NCBI GenBank assembly: GCA_916613615.1
Contig: OU744731.1
Location: forward strand, 62,150,880 to 62,214,879
DNA from: Steromphala cineraria
Lineage: Eukaryota; Mollusca; Gastropoda; Trochida; Trochidae
Direction of reading: 5' to 3'
Length of the DNA: 64,000 nt
Position numbers and translations under genes: made by a program. Every line of letters starts with the position of its first letter. Within the stretch, counting starts at the first letter, position 1. Below, one piece after another: positions 21,683 to 33,334 of this stretch. The notes beneath the pieces are model-generated. The model did no database searches and had not been told where the DNA came from. It worked only from the letters and a program-made list of their open reading frames with translations.

Positions 21683-24600
21683 CGCACAGGTTAAAGAAAG
21701 TTTACACTTCAGTCGAATTAATCATACATGTTAGATTTCCATTTACATCGATCTATTTCGAGTTTTTTTATGTCGTATGTTTAAACTTTTAAGAACAAAC
21801 ACTTCAAAATGCTTTTAAATTTGTTTAAATGAAATATTATGTCAATAGATTATATCAAATTTAATTTTTATATAACACAAAGGTTCATCAACAAGGTAGA
21901 CATATTCTATGTGAAAATCAATAAACCTGCCGATTATGTCAAATGTTCACACATGTTAAACGTTAACCTTAAACACCCTGTCTACATTAAAAAATGACAA
22001 AACAATCTTTGAAAAATTCAAACTACTGTTATTGCAAACGTGCAATACAATAACTTTATACATCATATCTCACTTAGAAATTAAGTTTATTTTTTAAATT
22101 GTGGTTGATACTTTCTTTTGCCTAGCAGTTTATTATGATGAAGACACTTTTCATTTATGTAATGGACATTCTGCTGAGGTTTTATGGCAGATAACTCGCC
22201 CGAATGCAATTCATAGATTATATGTCTCTGTCTGTAAGCTATAGCCGACTGATTGATTTAGGCAAGAAATCAATCAGTCGGCTATAGCTTTTGGTTCTGC
22301 ACAAATGTCAATTGAACCAAACAACCCTCTTTATTGGAGTAAATTTGAAGAATGTCTTATGTGCTATTTATTCAAATTGGTTATAAGAAAGAAACATGGG
22401 AATGGAATTTTTCCTGCGAAGGAGCAACTTATTATCTCAACCATTAGACTGGACGTCTAAGAGAACATGTAAGCGTTCTTTATCATGAAAGAACTGGTCT
22501 AAGGCTTGGGACCATTTGCACAACGGCAATATGTTAATTCCTTATAGCTAATGGCGTAGCAAACGTTCACTTGACGTTCAAGACTGGGAAATTAGTTATA
22601 ATGTTTCATTACACATTAAAAAGAGAAAAACAATGTAAATGGGGGATATTGCTTATAGAGAATAATTGTCTGAGGTTTCCGAAGATATTTATTTGAAATA
22701 CAAAGATGCCTTGTACTTCTTTTTTTAAAATGGCATGACATGTCTCAGATTGAAGCTGAAAATGAAGTTGTATCATGGTTTTTTGCTGCATATTTTTCTA
22801 CATAGTTTTCATAATATATATCGTATACCTTATACATGTATGCATGACTTCTTCCTTATATCAATTGGAATTGTTTTAGATGTTCCCATTCAATGCTGAA
22901 GTTCATAGTTGTTACTAAATTTTACGAGTTCATGTATGGATTTTGTGACATCATGATGTTGGTAAAGTTAACTAAGTGTTATATTTAGTTGCTTTAGGCC
23001 TGACAAAATAACAAATGATCATAGATAAGAAAGGCGATGATAATTTAATTTACAATATTTCTACACCTACCTAAGAATTGAAAGCATGTCTTGATCAGTT
23101 AAATGATTTATCATTCGTAAAGTAATCGATTTCTACCAACATATTTATCTAATACCAATTACACGATGTTAACTTGCATGTGTTATGGATACAGCGTATA
23201 CAATATAATGACTACCATAAAATGATGAACGAAACATTTTAAACATTCTGCGATGTGTTTGATACTGACAATATATTCCTTGTCCGATAACCAAATTATT
23301 TCAGGGGTCATGTTATGATAGCATTAAACACTCATTTATGTTGTGACAGAACCTGAGAAAGCATTAAAAAAACACCACTGATGTTATCATTTCTTCATTG
23401 TTTCTCAGGGAACATAACGAAAACATGCCTTCAACCTTGAAGAAGATGGAAACATTATTTTAAAAATGACAGCAGAAATTTTCTAGATAAAATATCCTGT
23501 TATTTTTTTGGGTCAAATCATAAACACATCCTCAATACATCATTAGTGTAAATCAATATTTGAAATCATGACAAAGTAAAAGTATTTGAGAGAAACGTAT
23601 TTATAATTATAACATTTTTGGTTTTTTTATGTAAAATCTTCTTACAAAGACAGCATTGACAGAATTTAACACTTGCAATGGCTTTCCATTTTGGATTACA
23701 GATTGAAAATTGTTTTCAAGAATATTTCGGAGAAACGACTTGATTGTAAAATTATAATTGTAACCGTTCCGTTTGATGTTTAGAAGACATTTGTTCATCT
23801 ACTGTCATAAACATCTATAAGGAAGAATATTTTATGGATAATCAACTTCTTTATTCTGTGAAAGCGACGTTTCGGCATTTATCCTAATGTAGTTTTCCAG
23901 CAACAACAACAACGACATTACGATCGATGACGAAACATCCCATATTCTTTATTGATAACCACACAAACTTTCAAATGTCAATCAAAATTGTCAATAACAT
24001 GTTTAAAAAAAAAAGAAAAAAGATTTTGGATCCTTCAATCTTATGGTCTTATAACCATTTTTATTGATGACTACAACAATATGAATATGAGGTGTGTAAG
24101 AACGGTTATGTTTTGTGAGATATCCGACAAAGGGATCCAATTAAACAGCCTAATTAGACACTAAGTCGTGCTTGTATACTGAAAGTGGTAACAATGATAT
24201 TCATCATTGAACACCTTTAAGATTTCCCAGAACGACTTAAACATTTCAAAAGTGAACGTATATAATATATATATAAAAAAGGTTAAACATTAAATGAATT
24301 TGACGAAGATGAGTCCGTGTACAGGTGTATTGACGGCAATCATGTACTAACTGTTCTTCTACATGATAACTGACATAATAATTACCATTTAACGTTGCAG
24401 TTTTGCTTGCGGTGAAAGAAGTGCTCTCTGTGTTTATTTCTGTGTACATGTATCTTTTAATGTACAAGTTTATTCTATCTTATCTCCATCAGCTAGGGTT
24501 ATGTTTACTATAATAACGAATGAATATATTGCTGTTGTACTCATGAAAATGTCACTTTTGCACTCCCTTTTGCCTAGAAAGGAAAATTATATTCAGCCAA

Positions 24601-25070
24601 AACAATGAAATGGTGTTTTTACTTGTCTATCCTGCCCTAAGCTTTTCTGTAATGCTGGTTGGCAACTCTCTAAATATGAGTGTTCAAAAGGTGTGTAATG
24701 AAATAAAGGCTGCAACGAACGAAGTGATAAGGCAAATTAATACAGTGATGCTACTATGCCTGTAAGAAACCTTTTGCTTCGCATTCGATATTTTAATCAT
24801 TGTAACACTGTATAACCACCAGTTGTTACATTGCAATGAGCAATATCTTTTTGTGAATATAATGACTATAGTTTTCAAGTTAAGGTTGCCGTTACATTTT
24901 AAACAAACGGGCAGTATTAGATTTTGCCAATAACCTATATTATTATTAATAAAAAGGTATTAAGATTTACAATCATTAAGTCATACAACCGCGAAGGATG
25001 AGTGTGATTAGTTGAGAGCTCCACTCATCTCAAGTTATTTTGTCTTTGCATATTTTAATTTATCTAAAGG
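21683..25070. other. Unassigned AT-rich DNA with a perfect hairpin
   Basis: No gene was recognised. It holds the perfect inverted repeat at 22236-22290 (listed separately) and, at 22440-22505, a segment related to 13470-13535. Small frames here (for example 23607-23798, 24246-24467) have no recognisable domain. Confidence 0.45.
22236..22290. repeat. Perfect 24-bp inverted repeat with 7-nt loop
   Basis: The left arm at 22236-22259 (AAGCTATAGCCGACTGATTG + ATTT) is matched base for base by the inverse at 22267-22290, separated by AGGCAAG. No TTAA- or TA-flanked element boundaries are visible. The perfection of the arms implies recent origin, conversion between arms, or selection on the fold. 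Confidence 0.9.
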
Positions 25071-25078
25071 ACGTTTGG

Positions 25079-25172
25079 CTAAGGAGACTTAAACTAGAAT
25101 GGGGAATCGCAGTGCCGACAGGGGCAGATAATGCCAATAGATGGCGCCACACGAGAAAGATCCGGAAGTTGA
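25079..25172. repeat. Left terminal inverted region of the 7-kb transposon
   Basis: In order, CTAAGGA, AATGGGGAA, CAGTG, GCCAATAGATGGCGCCACA and AAAGATCCGGA match the reverse complement of 32044-31965 with small indels. The region directly precedes the start codon at 25208, so it probably also carries that gene's promoter. No TATA box is evident. Confidence 0.6.
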
Positions 25173-25207
25173 ATTGACAGACGATGCTTCGCTAGTAACA
25201 TGCCGAC

Positions 25208-25317
25208 ATGAGCGACAAAAAATCGTGTTATGCCACCTTGAATGTTGGTCAACTTCGCAGGGAATTAAGATCAAGAGGCGCAAAGTTGGCTGGCCGTAAA
25301 ACAGAACTTATCGAAAG
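25208..25317 (+). CDS. SAP-domain exon 1 of the transposon accessory protein
   Basis: The ATG at 25208 opens 36 codons plus two bases (MSDKKSCYATLNVGQLRREL...). They spell a SAP domain, a short helix-turn-helix DNA-binding motif (pattern L-x-V-x-x-L-R-x-E-L-x-x-R-G, then G-x-K-x-E-L-I-E-R). The exon ends in the middle of an arginine codon at a GT donor (25318). Joining to the acceptor at 26896/26897 completes the motif as ELIERLESYDRN, the expected SAP ending, which is good evidence for this splice. Unspliced, the frame stops three codons later. The intron is about 1.58 kb. Confidence 0.85.
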
Positions 25318-26896
25318 GTTTGTATGATATTTTAATTTTTTAACCAACCATTATACTTATATATATTATATAGACATGGACGTGTAATTGAAAAACGTAT
25401 GTATGTGTACTTAAATTTCGAAGATTGAATTGTTATTATTGTGAAAGATATGAACAGATATTTAAATGAGAGAATAATTCCTTATTGATGTAACACTTTA
25501 AAAGAAGATATGTTTTATTGCCATGTTTATAAGTAACATTAACAAGCCAAAAGCTGAATGAACAATTTATTAAATCTTATTCATCAGACCCCCAGTTTTC
25601 GCCCACCACTAGCGTTGCGTTTAGAACTGCTAGGAAAAAGAAAATGGGTCTTTGAACTTAAATTATGATAAAATGCTTCTATATTATTTCACTGAAAAAT
25701 ACGGTTGTGTCAAATAACTTTAGCTGGGTGTTTCAGTTTTTTCTACCAACATGACTCTAATCATTAGTGTAGGCCCAGTAGTGTCCATGCAGGCTTAGAT
25801 ATCATTTAAGTATGCAGAAATTTGCTGCTGCAAACTTTTGATGTATAGATTAACTCTAGAGATTAACTGTCTTGACAGACAAATTTTCAACAAAGTTGAA
25901 TTATTGTAAATTTAACAGGTTAAACACATTAAATTTTGTCGTAATACCGACTCCAATAAAGCGGTTGCGTTTGCTCAATTTGTTTTCGAACGTTAGAGAA
26001 AGTTACTGTACAGATTTAAGATTGAGTGTCCTGAGTGACTAAATATTAATCCTAATCGTTATCATATTTCCCCAATTTTGTTTTACATAATATTACCAGA
26101 TTGCGTAAACATAAGGAGCTATTATATGTCAGTCTGTGTAAAGTATTCGAATGTCCTTTTATGTTTCTGTTGTTTGCTTGAAGCACTTCACACAAACACA
26201 CCTTTCCAGGAAATCGCATTACGTCGCTTATGCATTCCAGGAAAACATTCGAAAGAGCTTACTTAACTGATAATCATTACCTCGGAAACCTTCGAATTTC
26301 AGTATGCGATATATACTTTAAAGACATACATTCATAAATGGAAAATTGAAATATTAAAAGTATATAGAATTTCAAAATTAACTTAGATGTAAATTAGCTT
26401 TTTTAAGAAATAAATAATTTCAATCGTTATCGGTCCCCGGAAACGTATATAAATCTATCCCAGGTCATACCGGTAGTAAATTTTTGGTACCTTATATTGA
26501 ACATGTCAGATTTTTTGCATGGAGAAGTTTTATTAATTATTTTTCTTCGCATGCAAACGAAAGTAAAACAGTTTTTCTGTGTATGTACTTTTTTCATATT
26601 CTCACTATGAGTTAATAACAGTGGTTTGTAATCTCTTTGTGTAAAATAATCAAGTTTTATAATTAAAAGTTCTCATAATTTGATGCATCAAACCATGCAG
26701 ATAATCAGGTCACCTTTACAAATTTAAACTTTTTATAGCTAAGTTTTAAGGAACAATGATATTGATTTAATTATATTTTCTCAAAAATATTTTTTTTTAC
26801 CAAATGAGAGTTGTTGTTTTTTAATTTACTTTAAATCCTGATGTTTTAATGATTCTTGACTATATTTTCATACATTTGATTTATTTTCTGTTTTAG

Positions 26897-28364
26897 GTTA
26901 GAGTCTTATGACAGAAATTTCAACTTTGGAAACAAAATTTCACAAGAAATCACTGAAGAATATGACATATGTTTGCCAGACAAAACACAGTACAGAGATC
27001 TTCACATTGGAACAGACTTCCCTAAAGTGACAAGAGACAACATTGATGTTTATCTAAATGGATTGAACAAAGAGTCTAGGCAAAGACAGTATTGACTTGG
27101 TAAATGACAGATTTCTTTTGTTCATTAAAGTAGCAGCAAAAGATGATTCACACTTTGTTAAAAGTCAGTGTAGGGCATCAATGAGAAAGCATGTGACCTA
27201 CAATGTTGACATAGTTATCTCCTCTGATGGGGTGGTTGATGAGTGCCAGTGTGACTGTGGTGCTGAGAGGGACCAGATGCTCACTGTAAGCATGTGAATG
27301 CCCTTCTGTATGCAATTTCCAAGTTTGGTCAAAGTGGTGAAATTTTGACTGAAATAACATGTACTCAAAGACTACAAACATTCCACCGCAGTAAATCCTA
27401 TAAGGGGTCACCACTGAAAGCAAGAGCATTTCAAAAGAACTGTGTAGGAAGGAAAAGTGTGTTATTTGATCCTCGACCAGAACCTTTTAGAGGGACAGCA
27501 GGCTTTTCTGGTTATTTCAGGAACACTTGTTTGAATTTTCCAAACGTTGGTCAATTACCGGTAGCACAGCTTTATCCACCAGCTAACACCTATGCAATAG
27601 CTCATGACCATGACTACACTGGTGATCAAGAAGAAATGTTCCTTCAGTCAATAAAAATAAGCACCATTGAAAATAGTGATGTGGAAAAAATTGAAGAATC
27701 AACCAGGAAACAAGCAAATTGCAACTTTTGGAAAGAAATAAGATGCACAAGATTGAATTCATCAAACTTTGGAAGAATTTGCAAGGCTACTGCAAAAACT
27801 AATCATGACTCACTTGCTAGGATGTTAACTGTTCATAATCATGTGAATTCAAAATCAGTGAGACATGGAAGAAAATATGAAAGTGTTGCTATCAAAGCTT
27901 ATTGTCAGCAGACTGGTAGAAGTGTCAGTAAATGTGGGTCATTTGTTTCAATCACTCATCCTTATCTTGCTGCTAGTCCTGATGGTATCTTAGATGGAGA
28001 TGGCATCATTGAGGTTAAGTGTCCATTCACAGCAAAAGGAAAAGTCATAAATCACAAAACTGTTCCATACTTACATGAAGACACCAAAGGAAATCTAACT
28101 TTGAAATTGTCTAACCAAGAGTCTACAAGAGCTCACAATTACTATTATCAGGTCCAGGGACAATTGTTCTGTTCAGAGAAACAGTATTGTGATTTTGTTG
28201 TCTACACTCTGAAGGATTTGAAGATCATAAGAATTGAGAGAGACAATTCTTTTATAGAAAAAATGGTGAACAAACTTCAAGATTTCTTTGATTGTCATTT
28301 CAAACCTGCTGTCCTTGCCAAATATTTCTACAAAAATTACAACAACTTTACATTTGATTATTAG
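26897..28364 (+). pseudogene. SWIM + YqaJ-type exonuclease exon 2, two frameshifts
   Basis: Exon 2 starts after TTTTCTGTTTTAG. Its first frame runs to a TGA at 27093. A one-base excess near 27075-27080 moves the coding sense to the next frame (DLVNDRFLLFIKVAAKDD...). A one-base loss near 27284 moves it back, inside a SWIM zinc finger (C-Q-C ... C-K-H). The remaining frame encodes a YqaJ/lambda-exonuclease-like domain with its catalytic set: the glutamate in RHGRKYE (GAA 27879), SPDG (aspartate at 27981), EVKCP (28011-28025, E and K) and QVQGQ (28149-28163). The stop is TAG at 28362. Without the shifts the protein would be about 525 residues, a likely single-strand or end-processing nuclease aiding transposition. 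Frameshifts could also be assembly errors. Confidence 0.85.
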
Positions 28365-29610
28365 GCCTGCCATCTATTTGTATTTAAGGACATGTCTTAA
28401 CAACCTGTGCTGAGATTCATGTTCATAATTAACATACATGAAATTATATCTTTGAATGTGTATTCATGTTCAGATCGAATTTGTCTATGAATATACTGTA
28501 GACATTCTTTGTAAATATTTCAACTTGTGACAGGGAATGTTTATTTAGCTCATCAGCTGAGACAGCAATTGAGCTTATGTCTCATGGCATTCTGTAAAAA
28601 AATAACTTCTTAAGAACAGGAGATGAAATATTTAGAACAAACATTTTAGTTGGCACTATTTTCAAATAAAGAATAGTGAATTAGCCCTGAATTCTAAATA
28701 AATATTTTCCAAATTTAAATTCATGTAATTGATACCAATAATCTGACTCATTTACTATTTTGTCAATTCAAAATAATGTTAAATAATTAATGAAATATCT
28801 TTTCCTTGAAAATGTATGTTTTTTTTCTCCTTTTGCCAGTATTTATGTAATATGTAATCAAACCTGATGAGCTAAAATGCCATGCTTTTTCATATTTTTA
28901 AATGTATTGTTCTCAGGTTATCAGTGCTTATAAATAAATGATGTATTTTTACCAGTTTTGTCAAATAGTAATCCCCAAATGAAATTAATCTGCTAAATGA
29001 TCATGCAATGATTGCAAGTTAATATACTTTAAAAATATAAATGGGTGGAAATTTACATGCATATGTCTGGTATGTTACATGTATTTCTCAAATAAACCTT
29101 TTAATGAAAACATGTTGGGTTGTTTTCATGTTAAAACCATAATGAATAATACATGTATTATTTATTCATGTGTTTCATAAATAGGAAATTATATATACTA
29201 GACAAAAGATCTAAGGGGTTTTGTATGTGTGGTTGATGTTTATTAAGGTGGTCAATGTAAAAATACAAAAATTATTCAAGATATCAACATGTTCAAATAT
29301 CCCTTATTACCTTTGTCAAGTATATATAAACAATGATATGCAATGAACAAGTTTAGCACCTAAGCAATTCAGAACTAGATTTATAAAATATATTATCATT
29401 GATCACCAAGCCTTCATTATCAATGAGATCATGTGAATAACAACATCACATAACAAGTAAAATATATTTTTTTAATCAACATTTTTTCCTGAGTTGTAAA
29501 ACACAACATATTATCTGGAATTTGAAACTCTGTTTGCATGAGTAAATTTGATTGTGCATAAGATCAATTTATCATGCACGTCTGATTAAGCATCAATACA
29601 AAAACTTGCA
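28365..29610. other. Convergent 3' untranslated spacer of the transposon
   Basis: About 1.25 kb lies between the two stop codons. It is AT-rich, without a convincing gene. AATAAA occurs on the plus strand near 28667 and 28698, and its complement TTTATT near 29160, so both convergent genes have candidate polyadenylation signals. Confidence 0.55.
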
Positions 29611-30788
29611 TTAAGCGCTCTTCGGAACAATGCATTCCTTGAAATTACACAATACACAACAAACATATATAATCTCTGATGAGAGCACAGCCTCATTTGC
29701 AGTAAGACTTTGTTTAAGAATTTTGAATGTCTTTGCAAGTCCAATGAGTCTTTCAATATGAACTCTTTTGTTTGCAATCTTTCGATCAGCTTGCACAGTT
29801 TCACAATCTAAGCGATTCTTATTCTTGAAGAAAGCAGGTGTAGATATCTTGACATCATAGGGTGCAAACATATCTTGTACATTGAATCCCTTGTCAGCAA
29901 GAATCTCATCTCCCTTGTCACACATCTGAAGTAGAGCACTTCTCTCCACAATCTGCCTGTCACTTGCTGAACCAGCATAGGCTGGAGATACAAATGAAAT
30001 GAGACCTCCAGGGCTTCCTCCAACCAGGACCTTGGTTGTGTTTCTGTTCTTGTAGGTAGAGAAACTAGCTTGCTGGAACAAAGGCTTGCTTGGTTTCTGG
30101 ATTGGACATTCAGTGCCATCTATTATCACACGAGCTTGAGGAAACAATGACTGAAATCCAGATGGGCTGTAAAACTTGACTAAGTCTCTATCTGGCCAGA
30201 AACATACTTCTTTCCACTGATGATACATGAAATTAATCCATGTCACAAAAATGTTGGAAACAGTACCTTCAGAAACTTCAAAGAAATCAGCAAGAACAGC
30301 ATTACTCCAGTGTTGTCTTAGCTTGACTAAAGTCATGAAAAGTTGATTCTCAACGCTGACATTCTTCACATCATGAGTGTAATAGTTAAGGTGATGAGCA
30401 GCAGGTCCAAGAGAATGCAGAATAAGTTGAAACTTTTCATAGGAATCACACCCTGAATACAGTTGAATACCATTAGGATCTTCAATATATCTCTCAACTC
30501 CAAATAGAGGTTTCCTTGGCGTTTGTGTGCTGTTATTGATAACATGTATGGGTTCTTTTGGCAACTCCTGTGAAAATACCTCTTCGCCATCATCAGTGAT
30601 GTCAACTTCCATTCCAATTTCTATGTCTTCTTGGAAAAACACCTCCTCATCTTCAGTCTGGTTGGAACTGGATGATCTTCTCTGTACTCTCATTGCTCGC
30701 TCGATATCAGATTTGGAGGTTTCTAGGGTCCATGCAAACTGACTGGGGACGACTTCCTTCTTCAATCGTTTGATGAGTGGGTTGGTTC
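29611..30788 (-). CDS. Harbinger/ISL2EU-type DDE transposase, catalytic exon 2
   Basis: The exon follows acceptor GTATGTTTCAG (exon starts at 30788) and is open to the stop at 29611, giving residues 63-454 of a 454-residue protein. In order it has a variable acidic linker (about residues 100-140), a helix-turn-helix of the HTH_Tnp_4 kind (SVENQLFMTLVKLRQHWSNA and on, about 206-250) and a DDE_Tnp_4 nuclease core. The core shows D286 in VIIDGTECPI, the G-x-x-SD block around D339, D361 in ILADKGF and E408 in RVHIERLIG. All expected acidic residues are present and no stop or frameshift interrupts it. It should cut the element's ends in the nucleus. THAP at the N-terminus comes from the separate exon at 31731-31917. 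Confidence 0.93.
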
Positions 30789-31730
30789 CTGAAACATACC
30801 AATTTTACACCATAAGACATTGAATGTGAATTTATCAGATCAATGTTTGTAGTATTGTTATTTGTTCTAAGCGTGCTCCCCTTACAATGATGTGTATGGA
30901 GAATATTGACAGTTCATGAAAAAATGACAGTATTATATAAATATAATGCTTGAAAAGTATACAAAAATCTGTATATATAATTTATACATTATTTTACTTC
31001 AACTTCTAAATGCAACTTTACAAAGTATTATGTTAAATATTCAATCTATACACTTCAAAGAATTGCAAATTAAGAAGACAATATTATTTAAGTTTAACTC
31101 AAAAAAACCTAAACATAATAAAAACCTTGCATAATATTTTCTAGATTTTTTAAAAACATAATTAATATATATTCACTATTCAGATCATCATTCACTTAAT
31201 TTCTTTAAAAAAAACACAGAAATATTAATTTTGCCAAATACATATGCAATGCCGTTAACTTTTAAGTCTCGCCCTATTCCTTTCCGAAAATTGCACAATG
31301 GACATAGCTTGAGCTTCCTGCCCGGTCAAGCGAGTGCATATATACTGTCAAGGTCTCAAGTGATCAACTCGATTGGGTTAGTGTCAGCAAGGTTCAAAAG
31401 CGCGAAAACAAAGATAACACTAATCCCTATTTATGAACCCCTTTATTCACGCCACATATTCAATAAAAAGTTGAAATGATAATAAAAAACCGCTCAAAAA
31501 GTATCAAAGAAACAATAACGACCCTGAAAATATACCTGATCGAAAACAGGACAATCGCCTTATTATTAAAATTCAATATATGATATTATGTTACTATAAG
31601 CTTCTAAAGAGTTAATACCGAACAGGTTTTGATTAAGTAACGATTTACTAGCAAAGTAAACTTTGTTGCTATGAAACATAGTCCAAATAGTTATCAATTA
31701 GATTTAATATTTAGAAAGCGTATTTCTTAC
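30789..31730 (-). other. Intron of the THAP-DDE transposase gene
   Basis: GT donor (GTAAGA, at 31730 downward) and AG acceptor (at 30790-30789) flank 942 bp of AT-rich DNA. The minor open frames inside (30946-31134, 31231-31479) lie on the other strand and have no recognisable domain. Confidence 0.8.
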
Positions 31731-31917
31731 CATGTACAGTTGATTGCACGTAGTCGGTCTCGAGAAAATGAGCCCCACAAACAACACTAAATGGACTTGG
31801 ATTCCACTTGTCACGCCGAATCGCAAAAATCCAAGCTTTCTTCTGTTTTTCATCTTTAGGAAACTTGTGTCCCATTCGATTAGAACATTTTGGGACGCAA
31901 CAAAGCGCGGGCGGCAT
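31731..31917 (-). CDS. THAP zinc-finger exon 1 of the transposase
   Basis: Starting at the ATG whose first base is 31917, the exon encodes MPPALCCVPKCSNRMGHKFP and on to VQSTVHG. It has the THAP C2CH pattern: C-x4-C near the start, the tryptophan in KKAWIFAIRR, and C-x2-H in VVCGAHF. An upstream in-frame ATG exists (31950), but THAP proteins normally begin with MP directly at the domain, so 31917 is preferred. It ends CATG|GTAAGA (phase 1). The join gives VHGTNPLIKRLKKEVVPSQF, where VVPSQF stands where THAP domains have their AVPTIF-like end. This supports the intron assignment. Confidence 0.9.
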
Positions 31918-31959
31918 GTTGATTGAACGGCAGAAACGTCTCGGCTGCAAAGGGAGATA

Positions 31960-32044
31960 ACACTCTGGATCTTAGTTTTCCTGTGCTGCCACCTGATGGC
32001 GAAATTTCACTGATCTTCCTCATTGTTAATGGCACTATCCTTAG
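31960..32044. repeat. Right terminal inverted region of the 7-kb transposon
   Basis: The inverse of the left terminus: GGATC..TTTTCCTGTGCTGCCACCTGATGGC, then CACTGATCTTCCTCATT, then TATCCTTAG (32036-32044). Similarity to the left end drops immediately outside CTTAG, so the physical end is probably within about 10 bp of 32044. Confidence 0.6.
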
Positions 32045-33334
32045 AACATACAACTGTTAAGTGCTAGATAAATGAAACTTGGTACTGGAATTCTTAACAA
32101 CACAAGTGAAATTGGTTGAAAGCGAGGTTGATATAATGAATCATGGGAAAATTACCCAATAAGTTTTCATTTTTCTGATCAATTTCCTATTTCATAAACA
32201 AAGAATAAACACAAGGCAAAATAATTTGAAGTGGAGGTGCAAAATTTAAGAGGTTTTTAGGAAGACATTCATTAAGAGAGAACTTTGTCTTTTGAAATTA
32301 GCCCTCCTACCTTCAGTCATATGAAATCATATTGCTTTTCTTTCAAACCATTTCCAAATTAAACGCTCCATCTGGTTTTGGACAAGTCCTGAAATGTTAT
32401 GAAACAGTCACAGAAACGTTCGCCAACCCTCGGTTTCTCTAGAGAGATAATTCCCGTCAGACCAGAGCTCTATATGTCTGCTCCAATCACTGCCTTAAAT
32501 CGAAGACGATTGCATTGACAAAATTCAATGGAAAGTCTGGCTTGGCTATTAATACATAAAAGATGCAAACACCAGCGGAATAAATTGACTCGAAAATGCC
32601 AGAGTATCGCTAAGTAAGGCGTTTTATACACAAAGGAAACCAATCTGAACCAAATAAGAACCACTTCCATATAACGTCTCTACGGCATGGCCTGCATAAA
32701 ATGCCTAAATATGTTTAATTGATTACTATAAGATTCGGTCCGAAATCCACACACGAAACACCTTCATAACCTGTCAATTCTAGCCTATTGAAATTGAGAT
32801 TCAATTGGGTTTATTAGAAACTGTCCAGTATTCATAAAGTCTTCTGCAAACACAGCAATCTATCAGACGTCCCACTCGTAAAATCAGAAAATATTATTTG
32901 ATTATTAGAAAATTATTTCGGCCTTCATTTTGGGTTTTTTGGTGTATTGTTAATTGCAGTTCGATTAAAAAGGAGATGATGAGTTGTTTAAAGTTTCCGT
33001 TCCCCCTTTGGATTGAATAAACATACCATGTATATTTACCTACCCATCTCTGCTTATGAATCATTGGTTGACAACGACAATGGTATCTATGTCATCTACA
33101 TATTTTTAATGAAGTTCTGTATCCATTAGAATACTTGACATTTCCTCTAACTTCTAAAATGTCATTCAAGGAAGTAATATTAGTTGCAAAGGAAAAGAAC
33201 TTATACGTCAATGATAGCTTTGTAAGTGAACGTCTAGGTCTATCAAGCTTTTTTCTTTCATCTTGATTATCAAACAAACATCAGTAGTACAAGGCATTTA
33301 ATTATGTAAAAATCGGAAATCGTCGCTCTTAGAA
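32045..33334. other. Unassigned DNA at the left side of duplicated unit A
   Basis: No gene was recognised. 32330-32690 is a relative of 19.02-19.77 kb (and in part 10.4-10.5 kb). From about 33150 the sequence aligns with 50400 onward (AAAATGTCATTCAAGGAAG and TTGCAAAG.. then GGCATTTAATTATGTAAA), the first clear match between units A and B. Confidence 0.5.

Larger units (their letters stand above)
25071..32050. mobile_element. Two-gene ISL2EU-like DNA transposon (SAP/SWIM/YqaJ + THAP/DDE)
   Basis: Two convergent genes occupy the interior: plus-strand exons at 25208-25317 and 26897-28364, and minus-strand exons at 31917-31731 and 30788-29611. The outer DNA shows imperfect inverted similarity. 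On the left, 25079 onward reads CTAAGGA..AATGGGGAATCGCAGTG..GCCAATAGATGGCGCCACA. The reverse complement from 32044 reads CTAAGGA..AATGAGGAAGATCAGTG..GCCATCAGGTGGCAGCACA. Pairing a THAP/DDE transposase of the PIF/Harbinger-related (PHIS) kind with a YqaJ-type nuclease fits the ISL2EU group. The exact ends and target duplication could not be fixed. The transposase looks complete; the partner has two frameshifts. Confidence 0.8.

Noticed and set aside
27178..27765. Minus-strand frames under the YqaJ exon
   Set aside because: Shadows of the YqaJ coding frame; no domain of their own.
30366..30742. Additional genes on either strand inside the transposase exon
   Set aside because: They are out-of-frame shadows of the DDE exon, which has recognisable motifs.
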